Origin: Lathyrus oleraceus
Taxonomy: Eukaryota; Streptophyta; Magnoliopsida; Fabales; Fabaceae
Assembly (NCBI RefSeq): GCF_024323335.1
Contig: NC_066581.1
Location: 36,598,699-36,662,698 of the forward strand
Direction of reading: 5' to 3'
DNA: 64,000 nt
Under the pieces are notes generated by a model, which worked only from the letters and a program-made list of their open reading frames with translations, had not been told where the DNA came from and did not search any database. Of the stretch, positions 20,548 through 34,201 are shown one piece after another. How positions within the stretch are numbered: position 1 is the first letter of the stretch; every line of letters starts with the position of its first letter. Both the position numbers and the translations under genes were made by a program.

Positions 20548-23114
20548 ATGACTCGCTGAGAAAAAGTGAGGCATGTTCGTTACCTGTTACTGGGTAAGAA
20601 TGACCTACTGGGGAAAAGAAATCAAATAGTATTTACAACTATCTGTTACTGGAAAGAAGACCAAAGAGAGAGTATATGTCACTAGTTAAAGTGAACATAT
20701 CAAAGATAAACTCAATGGGAAGAATATCCTTCACCGGTTAAGATGAACATATCAAGGATAAATTGCAGAGAAAACTAGGGTTTACAACTATTCGTGGGGG
20801 ATAGAAGACTAAAGAGAGAAAATATGTCACTAGTTAAAGTGAACATATCGAGGATAAACTCTGAGGGGAGAATAGTATTTATATCTACCAGTTACTGGGC
20901 AGAAGACCACAAATAGGAATTACAACTACCGGTTACTGGGTAGAAGACCGAAGAAAGAGACAATCCGTCATTGATTAAAGTGAACATATCAAGGACGAAC
21001 TCTTCTGGGGAGAGTAGGAATTACAACTACCTTTTTACTGGGTAGAATACCAAAGAGGAAGAATATCTGTCATCAGTTAAGATGAACATATCAAGGATAA
21101 ACCTGTCGGGGAAATGAAAAAACGAATCCATCGAAAAAAGAATCAAAGAAGTAAATCACCTTTTACCGGTTACTGGGTAAATTAACACAGGTAAAGTACT
21201 TAACACCAAGAAGAATACAACCAGTTACTGGGTAATAAACTCCCGGGGACCAAAATATTTATCTAGGTAAGAACTAGAAAGTAACAATCAAACAAGACTC
21301 AACTCAATGAGGATATAACTCAAGGGAAGTGGTTCCATCCAGATAATAAACTAGAGAGGAAACTAAAATAATAATCGTCCACGACGTAATAACTCAGTGG
21401 GGAAAGGAGAAAATATAAAAAAAAATTGCTTAAGGGGGCTGACACTCTACAATTGAAGGAAGACAGACACACCAAATTTTCATGGGGAAATGATATCACC
21501 AAAGCAGAAGATCAGAAAAAAGATCAATGGATAAAATGCACAATGAAATATCTGATGATGGGTTTTATGCATGTATATGCATGAGTATGTATATGATTAT
21601 GCTGACAAACGAGTACAAAGGATACAAATAACAAAGATTTGAATCATCAGAACTATATGCTTGGCTAATCTTAACACGAAGGGATGCACCAACTGAAGAA
21701 CCTGCTAGGGATGAAAATAAATCATCAAGGATATAAAATCCTAATTGTGAGATGAATTCAACTCTAGCCAGGGAAGGGCACGAAGAATATGCATCCAACC
21801 CAAAATGCTGAGGATAAAAAGGGATCTGCTGAGGATCCCAACAAGTCAATGTTGCGGGGAATTTTAAGTCAACACCATATCAAATGGGAGACAACCTTGC
21901 AGGGGACACCATCATTATTTATAAGAACCAAAGCACTAATGGGGATGGGGAAAAAGCTTCTATTAGAAAATGGAATTCCGCTGGGGTCTCAAGTCACAAC
22001 AAGAGATAAAACTCTGAGTGAGGAGAACCAGACGCTCTACCGGGGATTCCATCAAAAATACATATCTGCAGAGCTTCACTAGGGATACAATGATCTTCCA
22101 GGACAAATCAAAGACCACAAAAACTTTTTCAATAATCATCAGATTCTTCTTGGAGATGAGAAATAAACCAATTCCAAAGCACCAAAATATCAGTCGGATC
22201 TGCAGACTCGCGCAGGGGAGAAACTGTCACGGCTATGCAACACACAAATAAATGCGTTGGGGGATCTGGAGACCAAATAAAGGTTCCAAAATATACAGGG
22301 TTCATTCACCAAGTCACAACTGGGGATTGCAAAAACATGAACGCCTCGGCTGGGGAAAGATGAATTGTAAAGGGGACAAGTCATCAGCTGATCTAGGGAT
22401 GATAAATTCCTTAGGGAGCAACTCATCAACCATGCTGGGGATGAACGATGAACTGTTGGGGAGTATAAAGTCACCAAACAAATGCTCGGGGAAGACCATA
22501 ATGCTTCACACATCCATACTTACGATCCTTGAGATTGTTGTTGACGTTCCTTTGTAATCGATTATTCTTAAAGTAAATGCCTTATTATTTTAAGAAAAAT
22601 GATTATTCATTGATTTATTTATTTCAAAATTATCATCATAATATCAATTTTAAAACAGAAACAAATGAGAATATGAAATAATTGGATAAAAGCTCAACTT
22701 TTTTTAATAGAATGGTAGTCCGCAAAAGGCAGGACTCCATGGATCTTTACAAAGTTTGAAAATGGTAATTTACATGGAAAATGGCTACATTGAATACAAT
22801 GACCACTACTCTCCATACCAACTTTAAAATCCACTATGCTTGTCTTCGGTTGAGAATGATGAATCATAACCAAATGACTGCTCAAAACTGCTTCAAAGAT
22901 CAGGACCATCCGGATGGAGTTACTTGCCATAATCCCTAATTTTTTCCTAGATTGCCCCAAGGTGGGGTACTCAATCTACCGGGATAATTTTTTTCTATTT
23001 TATGTCTCTAACTTTTTCCTGGATTGCCCTTTTCGGTTTTCAGTCCACCGAGATGCTCATTTTTGCCTAAGCCACCCTTTCGGGTTTTCAACTTAGCGAG
23101 CTGTTCTTTTCTCT
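20548..23114 (-). other. E2 3' UTR
   Basis: No gene. From 20580 to 21250 there are many copies of GTTACTGGGTAGAAGACC and of GTGAACATATCAAGGATAAAC on the + strand; further right come CTGGGGA motifs. On the - strand, which is the sense of E2, these read as TCCCCAG repeats like those in the E1 and E3 UTRs. About 22950-23105 retains stems of the post-integrase array (TAAGTTG, TGGCTTA; TGGACTG, CAATCCA in sense). Confidence 0.65.
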
Positions 23115-24310
23115 TTAGGAGAAGTATTTCTTGACTGCATCGGCATTCACAGGACACAAGAACTCTTCACCATCCATAGTTGTAAGAATCAAAGCCCCGC
23201 CTGAAAAGGCTCTCTTAACAACATGTGGGCCTTCATGATTAGGAGTCCATTTTCCCCTAGCATTAGGTTTGAAAGATAGAATCTTCTTGAGCACGAGATC
23301 ACCTTCTCTGAACACACGAGGCTTGACCTTCTTATCAAAAGCTATCTTTATTCTCTACTGATATAACTGACCATGACACATGGCTGTCAATCTCTTCTCT
23401 TCAATTAAATTCAACTAATCATATCTGGTCTGACACCATTCATCTTCATTCAACTTGGCTTCCATCAAAACATACAATGATGGGATCTCAACCTCTACGG
23501 GGAGCATAACTTCCATGCCATAAACAAGAGAGAAAGGGGTTGCCCCTGTTGAAGTGCAGACGGCTGTACGGTACCCATGCAAAGCAAACGGGAGCATCTC
23601 ATGCCAATCTTTGTATGTTAAAACCATCTTATGAATAATCTTCTTAATGTTCTTGTTAGCAGCTTCAACAACCCCATTCATCTTGGGTCTGTAGGGAGAA
23701 GAATTATGATGTGAAATCTTGACGTCTTTTCAAATGGATTCCACCATATTATTGTTCAAGTTCGATCCATTATCAGTAATGATCTTACTTGGCACACCGT
23801 AACGATATATAATATGATTCTTGATAAACCTTACAATAAATTTCTTGGTCACATTTGCATACGATGCCGCTTCAAACCACTTTGTGAAGTAATCAATGGC
23901 CACCAAAATGAAACGATGTCCGTTTGAAGCTTTGGGCTCAATCACGCCAATCATATCAATTCCCCACATGAAGAAAGGCCATGGAGAGGAAATGACATTT
24001 AACAGTGTCGGAGGAACATGAATCTTATCTGCATATATTTGACACTTGTGGCATTTCTTCACAAACTTGCAACAATCAGATTCCATTATCATCCAAAAGT
24101 AACCTGGTCTCAACATCTTCTTTGCTATAGCATGTCCATTGGAATGAGTACCAAAGGAACCTTCATGGACTTTAGTCATCAATAGGATTTCTTTGTGTCT
24201 ATGAGTAAAACCATATCGAAATTTCTATTGTAAAGCACTTCACCATTCATGTAAAAGTTACCAACTAATCTTCTCAAAGTCTTCTTATCTTTCAAAGATG
24301 CCCCAGACGA
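23115..24310 (-). pseudogene. pol: E2 integrase, broken
   Basis: Three fragments in sense order show HEGSFGTHSNGHAIAKK and CHKCQIYADK (zinc domain), WGIDMIGVIEPKASNGHRF and ITDNGSNLNN (catalytic D, D), then NGVVEAANKNIKK (catalytic E) and VYGMEVMLPVEVEIPS, ending near VKKYFS. Frame breaks lie near 23720 and 23330-23415, with stop codons between. It matches the E1 and E3 integrases closely. No function is expected. Confidence 0.9.
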
Positions 24311-24316
24311 GTGAAT

Positions 24317-24973
24317 CTAACTTTGGAGGAAACATTTGATATCATAATACCATGGCTTATCATCCTTGATTTCTTCAACAGGAAATATATGAGCTGGCCT
24401 ATCAAGACGCATCACAGTCAAATTGGGAACTTCATTCCAAAATTTCACCATGATCATGGAAGCCAATGTTGCAAGAGCATCTGCCATCCAATTTTCATCT
24501 CGAGGAATATGGTGGAACTCAACCTTTTTAAAGAAAGTTGATATCCTCCTCGCATAATCTCTATATGGTATTAAACTGGGTTGATTCATCTCCCATTCAC
24601 CTCTGATCTCATTCACAACCAAAGTTGAATCTCCATAGACGTCAAAATATTTAATTATGAGATCAATGGCTTCTTCAAGCCCCATAATGCAAGCTTCATA
24701 CTCAGCCATATTGTTTATACATTTGAAGGTTAATCTAGCTGTAAACGGAAAATGAGTGCCTTGAGGAGTAATAATCCCTGCCCCAATGCCATTACCATAC
24801 GAATTAACACCTCCATCAAATACCATGCCCCAACGGGAACCAGGTTCTGGCCCTTCTTCAAGCAATGGTTCATCACAATCTTTCATCTTCAAGTACAAAA
24901 TCTCTTCGTCAGGAAAATCATACTGCACTGATTGATAATCTTCAATAGGTTGGTGAGCCAAATGGTTAGCCAA
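24317..24973 (-). pseudogene. pol: E2 second RNase H
   Basis: Shows FDGGVNSYGNGIGAG, NMAEYEACIMG, YGDSTLVVNE and MADALATLASM, the archaeal-type RNase H of Tat elements located between RT-RNase H and integrase. The second motif reads NMAEYEA where E1 and E3 have NEAEYEA. A TGA at about 24994, where a coding triplet is expected, separates it from RT-RNase H; CGA-to-TGA is plausible. Confidence 0.88.
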
Positions 24974-25000
24974 GACACTACCTTTAATAGCTTTTTGAGA

Positions 25001-26560
25001 TCAGTATTCAATATCATACTCAGATAACAACATCTGCCAACGGGAAATCCTCTCAGTTAAAGCAGACTTCTCAAAAATGTACTTGATTCGATCCGTTTTG
25101 GATATCAACCAAGTAGTATGATTCAACATATACTGGCGCAGATGCTTAACAGCCCAAGCCAATGCGCACCATGTCTTCTCAAGCATAAAATACCGAGTCT
25201 CACAGTCGGTGAACTTCTTACTGAGGTAGTAAATTGCATATTCTTTCTTCCCAGATTCATCTTGCTGACCAAGAACACAACCCATACTTTCTTCAAGCAC
25301 AATCAAATACATGATCAATGGTCTTCCTTCAATAGGCGGAGACAAAATCAGAGGCTCAAGCAAATACTCTTTGATACTGTCAAAAGCTTTCTAGTAATCC
25401 TCGGTCCAATCACAAGATTGATTTTTCAGAAATAGCTTGAATATAGGCGCATATGTGGCAGTCATATGCGATATAAATCTTGAGATATAGTTCAAGCGAC
25501 CGAGAAAACCTCTGACATGCTTCTCAGTTTTGGGCTTGTATTGCTTTGACCTTGGAAGGATCAACTTCAATACCCTTCTTGCTGACAATGAAGCCCAACA
25601 ACTTACCAGAACGAACATCAAAAGTACACTTATTGGGATTCAAGCGGAGTTTATACTTCCTCAAACACTGGAATAACTTCAACAAATGCTTAACATGTTC
25701 TTCTTCATCACTTGACTTAGCAATCATATCATCAACGTAGACTTCAATCTCTTTATGCATCACGTCATGAAAAAGAGTGGTCATAGCTCTCTGGTACGTT
25801 GCACCAACATTCTTTAAACTGAAGGGCATCACTCGATAACAGAATGTTCCCCAAGGTGTAATGAATATGGTCTTCTCCATATCTTCGGGTGCCATTTTAA
25901 TCCGATTATAACCAAAAAATTCATCCATAAACGAAAAGACTTTGAATTTAGTTGTATTGTTTACCAACATATCAATGTGTGGTAGAGGAAAATCATTTTT
26001 TGGACTAACTTTATTCTAATCTCTATAATCAACACACATACGGACTTTTCAATCTTTCTTAGGAACAAGCACAATATTGGCCACCCAATGCGGATACTCG
26101 GAGGTAACAAGGGAAACAACATCAATCTGCTTTTGCAATTCCTCCTTAATATTTACTGCCATATCAAGATGAGTCTTCTCAACTTCTGCTTGACCGGCGG
26201 ACATTCTGGCTTCAAAGGCAATCTATGCCCCACAATCTCAGAATCCAAACCAGGCATGTCTTGATAGGACCAAGCAAACACATTAGAATACTCTCGAAGA
26301 ATCTAAATTAACCTCTTCTTAGCTTCTGGACACAATTGAGGCCCAATCTTGACTTCCTGCACATTATCCTCGGAACCCAAGTTGACTAATTCAATCTGCT
26401 AGTCAAACGGCTAAATGACTTTTTCCTCGTGCTCAAGCAAACAGGATAACTCATCAGATAATTCTTCATCATAATTCTCTTCCTCAGCTTCAAACACAGG
26501 GAAATCAAAGTTTGGAGAGGGTGTAGGATCATTACATTCAATGGGTTTGAGAACCAACCT
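25001..26560 (-). pseudogene. pol: E2 reverse transcriptase and RNase H, broken
   Basis: Sense fragments include an acidic N-terminal spacer near 26400-26560, the MPGLDSEIV region near 26250, MAPEDMEKTIFITPWGTF, the catalytic VYVDDMIAKS near 25740, and RNase H with YLIVLEESMGCVLGQ and KKFTDCETRY. Breaks: stops near 26400-26415, further stops between 25970 and 26300, and a frame change near 25520. Same domain order as E1, heavily decayed. Confidence 0.88.
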
Positions 26561-26607
26561 GCATAATGATTTGGTATTTTGATTTTAGAGAAGTGGAGTG
26601 CAAACAA

Positions 26608-26808
26608 ATATTATGCAGATGGAAAGATTATTATTTAATTTTTTTTTTGTGATTACCATTTTCTGAAAAGAAAAAAGTAAAAATAAACATCATAGATGTG
26701 GATGAATAAAATTGTATTTTATTGATGATAATAAGGAAATGCCCAACAATGTTTCACTTATCCCTTAGGCATAGGAGAAGGATTTTTCTTAAAATAATAA
26801 AAAAAAAA
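26608..26808 (-). other. E2 intron zone between gag-pro and pol
   Basis: A/T-rich noncoding gap at the position of the E1 and E3 introns. Splice sites are not clear in this decayed copy. A run of A and T at 26636-26650 and 26790-26812. Confidence 0.45.
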
Positions 26809-28448
26809 TTACTTTGAATGGTGCATAACAACAGGAACATCAACAGCAAGCCAATTGTTGCAAGTCTGGTTATATGTTACAAAGTTGTCACAAACTTCGT
26901 CTTTATCACCATCTTCAATAATGGCAGCTGAGTGTTGATCATCCTCGTGAATGAACCCTCCACTGCGGAAAACTTCTTGCATAGCCTTGACATTGGCGTT
27001 GAATGGCCCTTGCTGAAATCCCAGTCCTGCTCTATTCTTATTCTCAACGGCTTCCACAATGCGACCCCATTTGTCGGTGCTACCAGTCTGAATAATCTCG
27101 TTGGCATCCTTCAGAGAAGACATGGGTGCCCCAGCCTTCTTCAATTCATCAACAACAGACAAAGCTTGGAACGGAGTTCCAACCTCTTCATCAGCATCTA
27201 CATAAGAAAAGGATGACAGATGGCTTACCAACAATTCTTTCTCTCCACCCACAACGACAAGCTTGTCGTTCTTCACAAATTTCAGTTTCTGGTGCAGAAT
27301 AGACATCACAACGCCAACTTCATGGATCCAAGGCCTTCCCAACAAACAGCTGTAGACCGAGTGAATATCCATTACTTGAAAAGTAATTTAAAAATCACTC
27401 GAACCTATCTTAATCGGAAGGTCCACTTCTCCAATGACAGTTTTTTGAGAATCGTCAAACGCTTTAACCATTATGCCATTGTACCTCATCGGGGCGCCTT
27501 GATAAGAAAGTATTGCTAGAATTGACTTTGGTAACACATTCAATGATGACCCCGTATCAACCAACATGTTGGACAAAGCGCCCTCCTTGCAATTCATTGA
27601 AATGTGAAGCGCCAAGTTATGATTCCTACCTTCCTCGGGAAGTTCTTCATCACAAAAGCTCAGGTTATTACAGGAAGTAATGTTGGCAACAATGTGGTCA
27701 AATGGATCCACAGTAACATCGTGTTACGTATAAGTTTGTCCCAATACCATCTGCAAGGCTTCCCCGTGTGCCTCAAAATTCATCAGTAACGACATCACAA
27801 ATTTTTTTGACGGCGTTTGGAGCAACTGCTCCACAACGTTAAATTCGCTTCTCTTAATCATACGCAAAACTTCATCATCATCATTAGCCTTCAACTTGCT
27901 GGATTCACCAGACTGACACATTGAAGCACTAATCGGATCAATTGCAGGAATCTCTGCCTTCTTACCCACGGACACATCTTCCATAAGTTTAGGAAAAACT
28001 GAATTGAACACACGACCACTACGGGTCACCTTCACTATATACGTGATACTCACTACTAAATCTACAACTGGGAGAGGAACTTCTTGACCCTTTTCAATCA
28101 TGGTGGCATTATACTTGTATGGCACAACTTTATCGGATGCATAGGGGATAGGGCCCGCTAACCGTATAACCAACGATGATACCGATCTATTTTCTTTCTT
28201 GCTGATGCTATCAAATTGAATAACAACCTGCTAAGAGGTTTTGAATACCAACACGATGACATTCACATCATCTCCCATATACCTTGATTGTTGAACCTGA
28301 ATAACATTCTCATCCATCAACCTTTGAATATCTCTTTTTACAATTACGCAACCACGAGGGTTCACACTACAAATAACACAACCATCATGGTCATGTTCGT
28401 AATGGCTCACCAGGCACAAATATATGTGAATCTCCACCAAGTACCTTA
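26809..28448 (-). pseudogene. gag-pro: E2 gag-pro, C-terminal part with protease
   Basis: Sense fragments: HDHDGCVICSVNPRGC near 28400, a linker, then the protease site LVDTGSSLNVLPKSIL near 27560 and SCLLGRPWIHEVGVV near 27340, ending with a conserved acidic segment CDNFVTYNQTCNNW. In-frame stops near 28229, 27721 and 27385 sit where Gln codons are likely. LTR-A cuts the gene at 28448. Confidence 0.85.
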
Positions 28449-31400
28449 TGTAATACCCCAAAATTTACCCTTCATTTTTCTGGAAGCATGGGATTATGTT
28501 TTACATTTCATTAGCATCATACTAGGTCATACTCATTACATACTGCATTAGTGACATGGAAATCAGGGTTTGATTGATCACTCCTTAACAGAAGGAGCCC
28601 ACACAAAGAAAAATTGAGCATTGGACTTCATTCTCCAAGTATACAAGTCTCAAGGATCTCAAGGTGGTCCAGGTATCTTACTGTGGTCTACAGTTCATCA
28701 ATGGAGGATTCAGAGCTCCCAGAGTGTGCATCTGGATTTAATCAGAAATTAGGGTTTCATGGCTATCTGCAACAGGCAATGTTTGGTTGGAAGTAGAGGG
28801 GCTCATTCATGTCATGATTATAGAGGCATCTTGGCCTAGGAAGATTCACAATTATCTTAGGAAAATCCATTGGCAATCAGTGCAATCAGTTCTTGATCAT
28901 TTTTGCCCTAAACTAGGGTTTGGTATAAAATCAGTCTGTTTCTAATTCCTTGGGTGAAACTCTTTTCCATGGCCCTCCATATGTCCACAAGGGTCTACAT
29001 ACAAAAAATCAGCTCTTTATTTGAGCTAGAGGTGCTTCAATTGATCAATGGAATCGGGAATCAAATAGTTTGGGAAAACTCAACAATGGGGCCAGAAAAG
29101 TCAACTCTTGACATTTTGAAAGTGGAATCTCAAAATCCATGTCTAAGGGAGCCTACATGTGAAATTTGATCAAGGTTGGATCATGGATTCATCATTTAAT
29201 CAGGAATTAAAAAAGTTACTAAATTTGGAAATTGTTGACTTTCCATTTAGGGCAAGTTTTCATGATTGTTGCACCCACTTTAAGCCCATTTCCCATCAAG
29301 ATGAAAGCTCCATTTGAAACTTTCTTCAACATGAAAGTTGTTCCTCTTGTTCCAAGCTTTCTAGAGGTATAAAGTTTGTTTCATTTGGATTAAAATTGAG
29401 AAAGTTATGCTTGGTCAAAGTGAGACATTATTTTAGGACACTTAGAAAATTTTCTAAGTCCAAAATCTTCAAGATTTGTCAAGACTTATGGGCCAGTTTT
29501 CTTGCATTTCAAGGCATATTTTTAAAATAATTTATTCATAAAAATTGCACCTTTCCATGTCCTCTTTCACATCCTTTTAGAATCATCCCATTTGGATCAT
29601 TGGTTTGAGAGATGCACTCATCTAAAGTTTGCATCATGAACTGAATTTTTAGGCAGCATTTAGGCCAAACTGGCCCAACCTGTTGGCATGATGAAACCTG
29701 AACTTTATGGCCATTTTTCACCTCTTTCCATTCATCGTTTCCATTTGTGCCCAACATGAAAATTGTTAAGCTCCATGAACTCTTCCTACTGTTTGCATTG
29801 CATTGCCATTTGGTCACATACTCATCAAGATACAAAGTCTCGAAGTCACCCTGTTGGTTTGTTTCCTTGCCAAACCAAGACAACCAATAAAGCTGCAAAA
29901 TCGACCAACCTTCTTTCTTTACCTCATTTGGCCATGTGCTTTTGTTTCACTCACTTAACCTTTGCCAAAATTAGAGCTTGCTTTCACCACCTCACTTTTT
30001 GCACATTTTGCATATGAATCAAAACTAAACATTGCAAGCCCATTAGACACTTTAAATCCAACATATTTAAGGCACATAAACCCTAATCTGAAGAGGGAGT
30101 GGCTGCCATTTTCGAGTTAAGCAAGAGCAAGCAAGGCAAGGAGCAAAAGATCCATTTCATTCGTCTTCCATTGCACAAGCATCAAAGCATCTTCCTTCTT
30201 CCTCCATTCCTCCAATACCAAGAGGTAGTGGACTGTTTTCCACTAGGTAAGCTCTCTAATCCATTCCCATGATTATGGCTTTGCTCATTTCATGCTCATA
30301 CCATGCTTACCATGCTCATGCTATGCTTGCTCATCATATTTTCCATGTTCATTCCATGCTTGTTCATCATATTTACATGCTTGCTTTATGTTGTTTCCCA
30401 TGTTAACAATATGCTATGCATGCTTATAAAGCCCTCAACATGAGGCATTGCTATTAAGTTTGAGTTTTGTGACATTATTTTCTGTTGTAGCCGTGTGCAT
30501 GTGACCACCTTGCTGTCCACTTTTTACCATGTTTAAGTTACCATTTTATTTGAAACAAGATACCATGATGTTCTACTCATTGCATACTTGAACTTTGCTT
30601 TTTATACCATGTCATTTGATGCATTATCGAGCTTGCATTCTTGAGTGGAAAAGTGAGAGAATCCGTCTGTATTTTTGCGTGGCTGTTGCATGTTGTTAGG
30701 GTTTTGGAGAGGACGACTACGTGTCATCTCGTGAGACCGTTAGATCGCGCGCCTATCTTCTAATCATAGCCATTCGCCCTATTTTATCTTCTTGTGACTT
30801 ATACCAACTGGACCGATCGATGCACATGTTACATGATTTAATAAAATGAAAATTTTACTAAGTGTCACACTTAAATAAATCACTTAGACCGGGCCTCTCC
30901 ACCATCTGCTTTCCACACCCCCATGCCTGGCCCATTATCACATTCCATTTTCATTTTCTTTTTTCAATTCATTTTTATTTTCTGTTCTGTTTTAATTAAT
31001 AAAAATATTTTATTTATTCATAAAAATACCAAAAAATACTTTTCACATTTCTTAATGTTTTATTTAATTTTATTTAATTTTTATTTTCTTATTTATTTAA
31101 TGTTAATATTTTATTTCAATTATTTATTTCAAGTGGATCATTTTAATACACATTTTTTTATTAATTTTATTTTCATGACTTAGAATTATTTTTAGGTTCT
31201 GATTTTTGGGATGAGGGTTGACAAATGTCTCATGGTCAACCTGACCTTTTCTTGGAATTTTATTTCCCATTTTTAATTTATTTTGGATTTATTTTTTGAC
31301 CTAGTTTGCTTGGTTGACTTTTCATTTGACTTCTGTTTTATTTCAATTAATTTATACACTAATTCTCATTATTTTTGAAATCTTTTTGGGGGATGATGAT

Positions 31401-32277
31401 GTCCTGACCCCACCTTAGTTATTTTAATTTTTCATAATTTTCTTGATTAATTTACTATTCATTTGATAATTTTTAAGTTGACTTGACTTTTCAATTAACT
31501 TTTCTATGATTGATGTTGACTTAGGGATTGCTTAGGGCAATTGAAGAGATATTTTGATCCTCCCTTGTTCATCTCATATGCCATGTATTAGAGGCCTTTC
31601 ATCTTGATTTTATTTGATCCTTGCATCATTTCCCGATTAAATTATTTAGTGATCCTTTGTGTGCATCGTTTCATCTGTCTGATTCATCTGATATTTTTAT
31701 ACTTGTTTCTTTCATCCATGCTTCTATTGTTTGATTGCTTAACATGTTTATACTTCTCATGCATTGTCTAATGCACCTTCATTTCATTCTTTGATTCTTT
31801 GATTTGATTATATACATGTTTGCTTATCTTATCTGATTAATTCCCTGTTGCCTACTTGTATGATGTATGAGGCATATATTCTTATTGCTTGATTGCCATG
31901 AACAATCCCCATTCATAACAAATGTACCCCTCTCCCATGAAGTGTATAATGTTTATTCTTTCATTCTTTATTCATCTATTAATACAAGAATTAAAACGAA
32001 CTTCCGATAACCATTTCAAAACAAGATCAAAAGCTCGATCCAACGTCGAGTAATCATTTTCAAAACATAATAGAACCAACACCTATTCATCCATCCTCTT
32101 GTAAGTCGATTGCTGCATGCATCGCCATTTCTCTTGTAAGTTGATTGCTTCATGCATCGCTATCTACCTATAAGTCGATTGCCTCAGGCATCGCCATCTA
32201 CCCTTATCCGTGGCTCCCTTCCTTGCTCCATCCATCGACTCTTGTTCCGTTTAGGTAGCACCCATTAGGTAGAACCC

Positions 32278-32405
32278 TTTGTATGATAATATAGGTAAAA
32301 TTCCCTTATTCTTTGTATGATAACATAGGTAGAATTCCCTTATTCTTTGTATGATAACATAGGTAGAAACCCCTTATTTCTTTGCATGCTAACATTAGGT
32401 AGATG
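32278..32405 (+). repeat. Tandem 34-bp repeat in LTR-A
   Basis: About four units starting GTATGATAA at 32281, 32315 and 32349, the last one degenerate near 32384, each followed by ATAGGTAGAA and CCCTTATTC. Confidence 0.8.
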
Positions 32406-32686
32406 TTCCCATTTGTAAATCCTAACACATAGGTCCACATTGCATGGCAACTCTAGGGCAGAGCTTCCCCACTTTTTAGACCTTCCGTGCGTCTCCGATC
32501 TTGTGGCATGTCAGCCCGTTCTATTGCAAAGAGGTAACTGCCTAAGACTCGATTCAGCGAGCTGCGACACCTAATGCTAGGATGTGAACACATTGCCCAC
32601 TCTCCTTTGACACAACTGGTGTCCTCCTTTGTAAGTCCATGTTCAGATGGCAACCCCCTAATTAGCCGAACTACGATAACTCTGAT

Positions 32687-32840
32687 TCTCATTCCAGATG
32701 AGATACGTAGGCATAAGACGCGATGTCTTAGCGAGCACACTTCTTTTTTGCGAGTCATTTTCTTTTAGTAAATAGTACCTTAGATAAACACACACCCTTT
32801 AGACAAGAACAACAAGAGTGGATCTCGTAGAGTACTACGG
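32687..32840 (+). promoter_or_regulatory. Two-hairpin module and AGTA hairpin of LTR-A
   Basis: TCTCAT/ATGAGA (32687-32703), linker TACGTAGGCA (32704-32713), TAAGAC/GTCTTA with loop GCGAT (32714-32730). The AGTA-loop hairpin TCGTAG/CTACGG is at 32825-32840. Same order as in E1, different stem bases. Confidence 0.6.
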
Positions 32841-33049
32841 ATGCATAGGGGTGCTAATACCTTCCCTTCGCATAATCGACTCCCGAACCTAAGATTTGGT
32901 TGCGAGACCTTGTCTTTTCCTTTCCTTTCTCCAGGTTTTCTTCGAGCGTTTCCTTTCCCTCCTTTGGGATAAATAACGCACAATGGCGACTCTTCTGTCA
33001 TTTCTTTTCTCGCCGGTTGTTTTTTCGCATCTTTTTTGAGGTTGCGACA

Positions 33050-34201
33050 CCTACGAATATGGTGTATATCAAATACCCTGATATTCCCTGGACAACCGTC
33101 TACCATGTTTATAGAAGTGTTGCCATGAGCAGGCAACAGGTTGGCTTTAACATTCGGTGCTCTGTCCTTCAAGGACACCATACCACTCTTGACTAGATTT
33201 TGAACTTCAAACTTCAAGGGATAGTAGTTTTCAATATCATGACCAGGATCTCCTTGGTGAAAAGCATAATGTAAGTCTCGTTTGAACCACCATGGCAGTG
33301 GCTCAGGAATTTGAGGAGGGTTCCTTGGTTGGATCATATTCTTGAACACCAAGGACAGGTACAACTCTACATACATCATAGGAATAGGGTCAAAGGAGAC
33401 CTTCTTCTTCTCTAAGTTATGATGATGATTGTTGTCTTTTTAGTTGGTACGTTGTTGCGATTGTTGTTTATGTTGTTGTTGAATAGGAACTGATTGGTTT
33501 GTTGAATTATTTGTAAAGACTGGGATCACTGATGATACTTGATGTTGATGTTGATGGGATTGAGAATTCTTCCTTACATGAGGCCTCCTCTGCCTCCCTG
33601 CTGATACTGCATTAGTTTCTCCTTCCTTCTTTTTGGAGAAGTTACCACCATACTTTTTGCTTGTTGACGATTCATCTTTGGATAATCGTCCTTCAAGGAC
33701 TCCTTCTTCCAATCTCATCCCCATGTTTACCATCTCGATAAAATCATTAGGGATACTTGCGATCATACGTTCATAGTAAAATGAACTCAGCATCTTCAAG
33801 AATATCTTAGTCATCTCCTTTTCTTCCAAAGGTGGACCAATATGAGCAGCCAACTCCCTCAATCTTTGAGCATATTCTTTGAATGTCTCTTTGTCCTTCT
33901 GAGACATCGATCTCAACTAATCTCTATCTGGCGCCATATCAACATTGTACTTATATTGTTTAACAAAGGCCTCTCCCAAGTCGTTAAAAGTACAAACACT
34001 AGCACTGTCCAGGCCCATATACCATCTGAAGGCAGCTCCAGTCAGACTATCATGGAAGTAGTGAATAAACAGTTGGTCATTGTCAATTAGAGTAGACATC
34101 TTTCTAGCATACAAGACAAGATGACTCAACAAACAAGTATTCCCCTTATATTTTTCAAAGTCTGGGACCTTGAACTTCACCGGAATCTTGACATTAGGCA
34201 T
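33050..34201 (-). pseudogene. gag-pro: E2 gag, middle part (capsid region and zinc knuckle)
   Basis: In sense: NVKIPVKFKVPDFEKYKGN and FHDSLTGAAFRWYMGL (capsid), FKEYAQRLRELAAHI, EKEMTKIFLK, a basic and Gln-rich linker, then the zinc knuckle region CxFHQGDPGHDIENY, where the first and last Cys of the E1 motif appear as Tyr. In-frame stops near 33917 and 33437 occupy Gln positions compared with E1. LTR-A and LTR-B bound this piece. Confidence 0.87.

Larger units (their letters stand above)
28449..33049 (+). mobile_element. LTR-A: solo LTR in E2 gag (4601 bp)
   Basis: Starts TGTAATACCCC and ends TTGCGACA, opposite in orientation to E2. No internal region is present. Flanking bases CCTTA (28444-28448) and CCTAC (33050-33054) are an imperfect 5-bp target duplication, and removing the LTR with one copy leaves the Gag frame continuous. 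Its first 30 bases equal the LTR start of E3, so they belong to one family. It carries one two-hairpin module (32687-32730), the AGTA hairpin (32825-32840) and a TGGCGACTCT at 32984-32993. The small ORFs inside are noise. Confidence 0.88.
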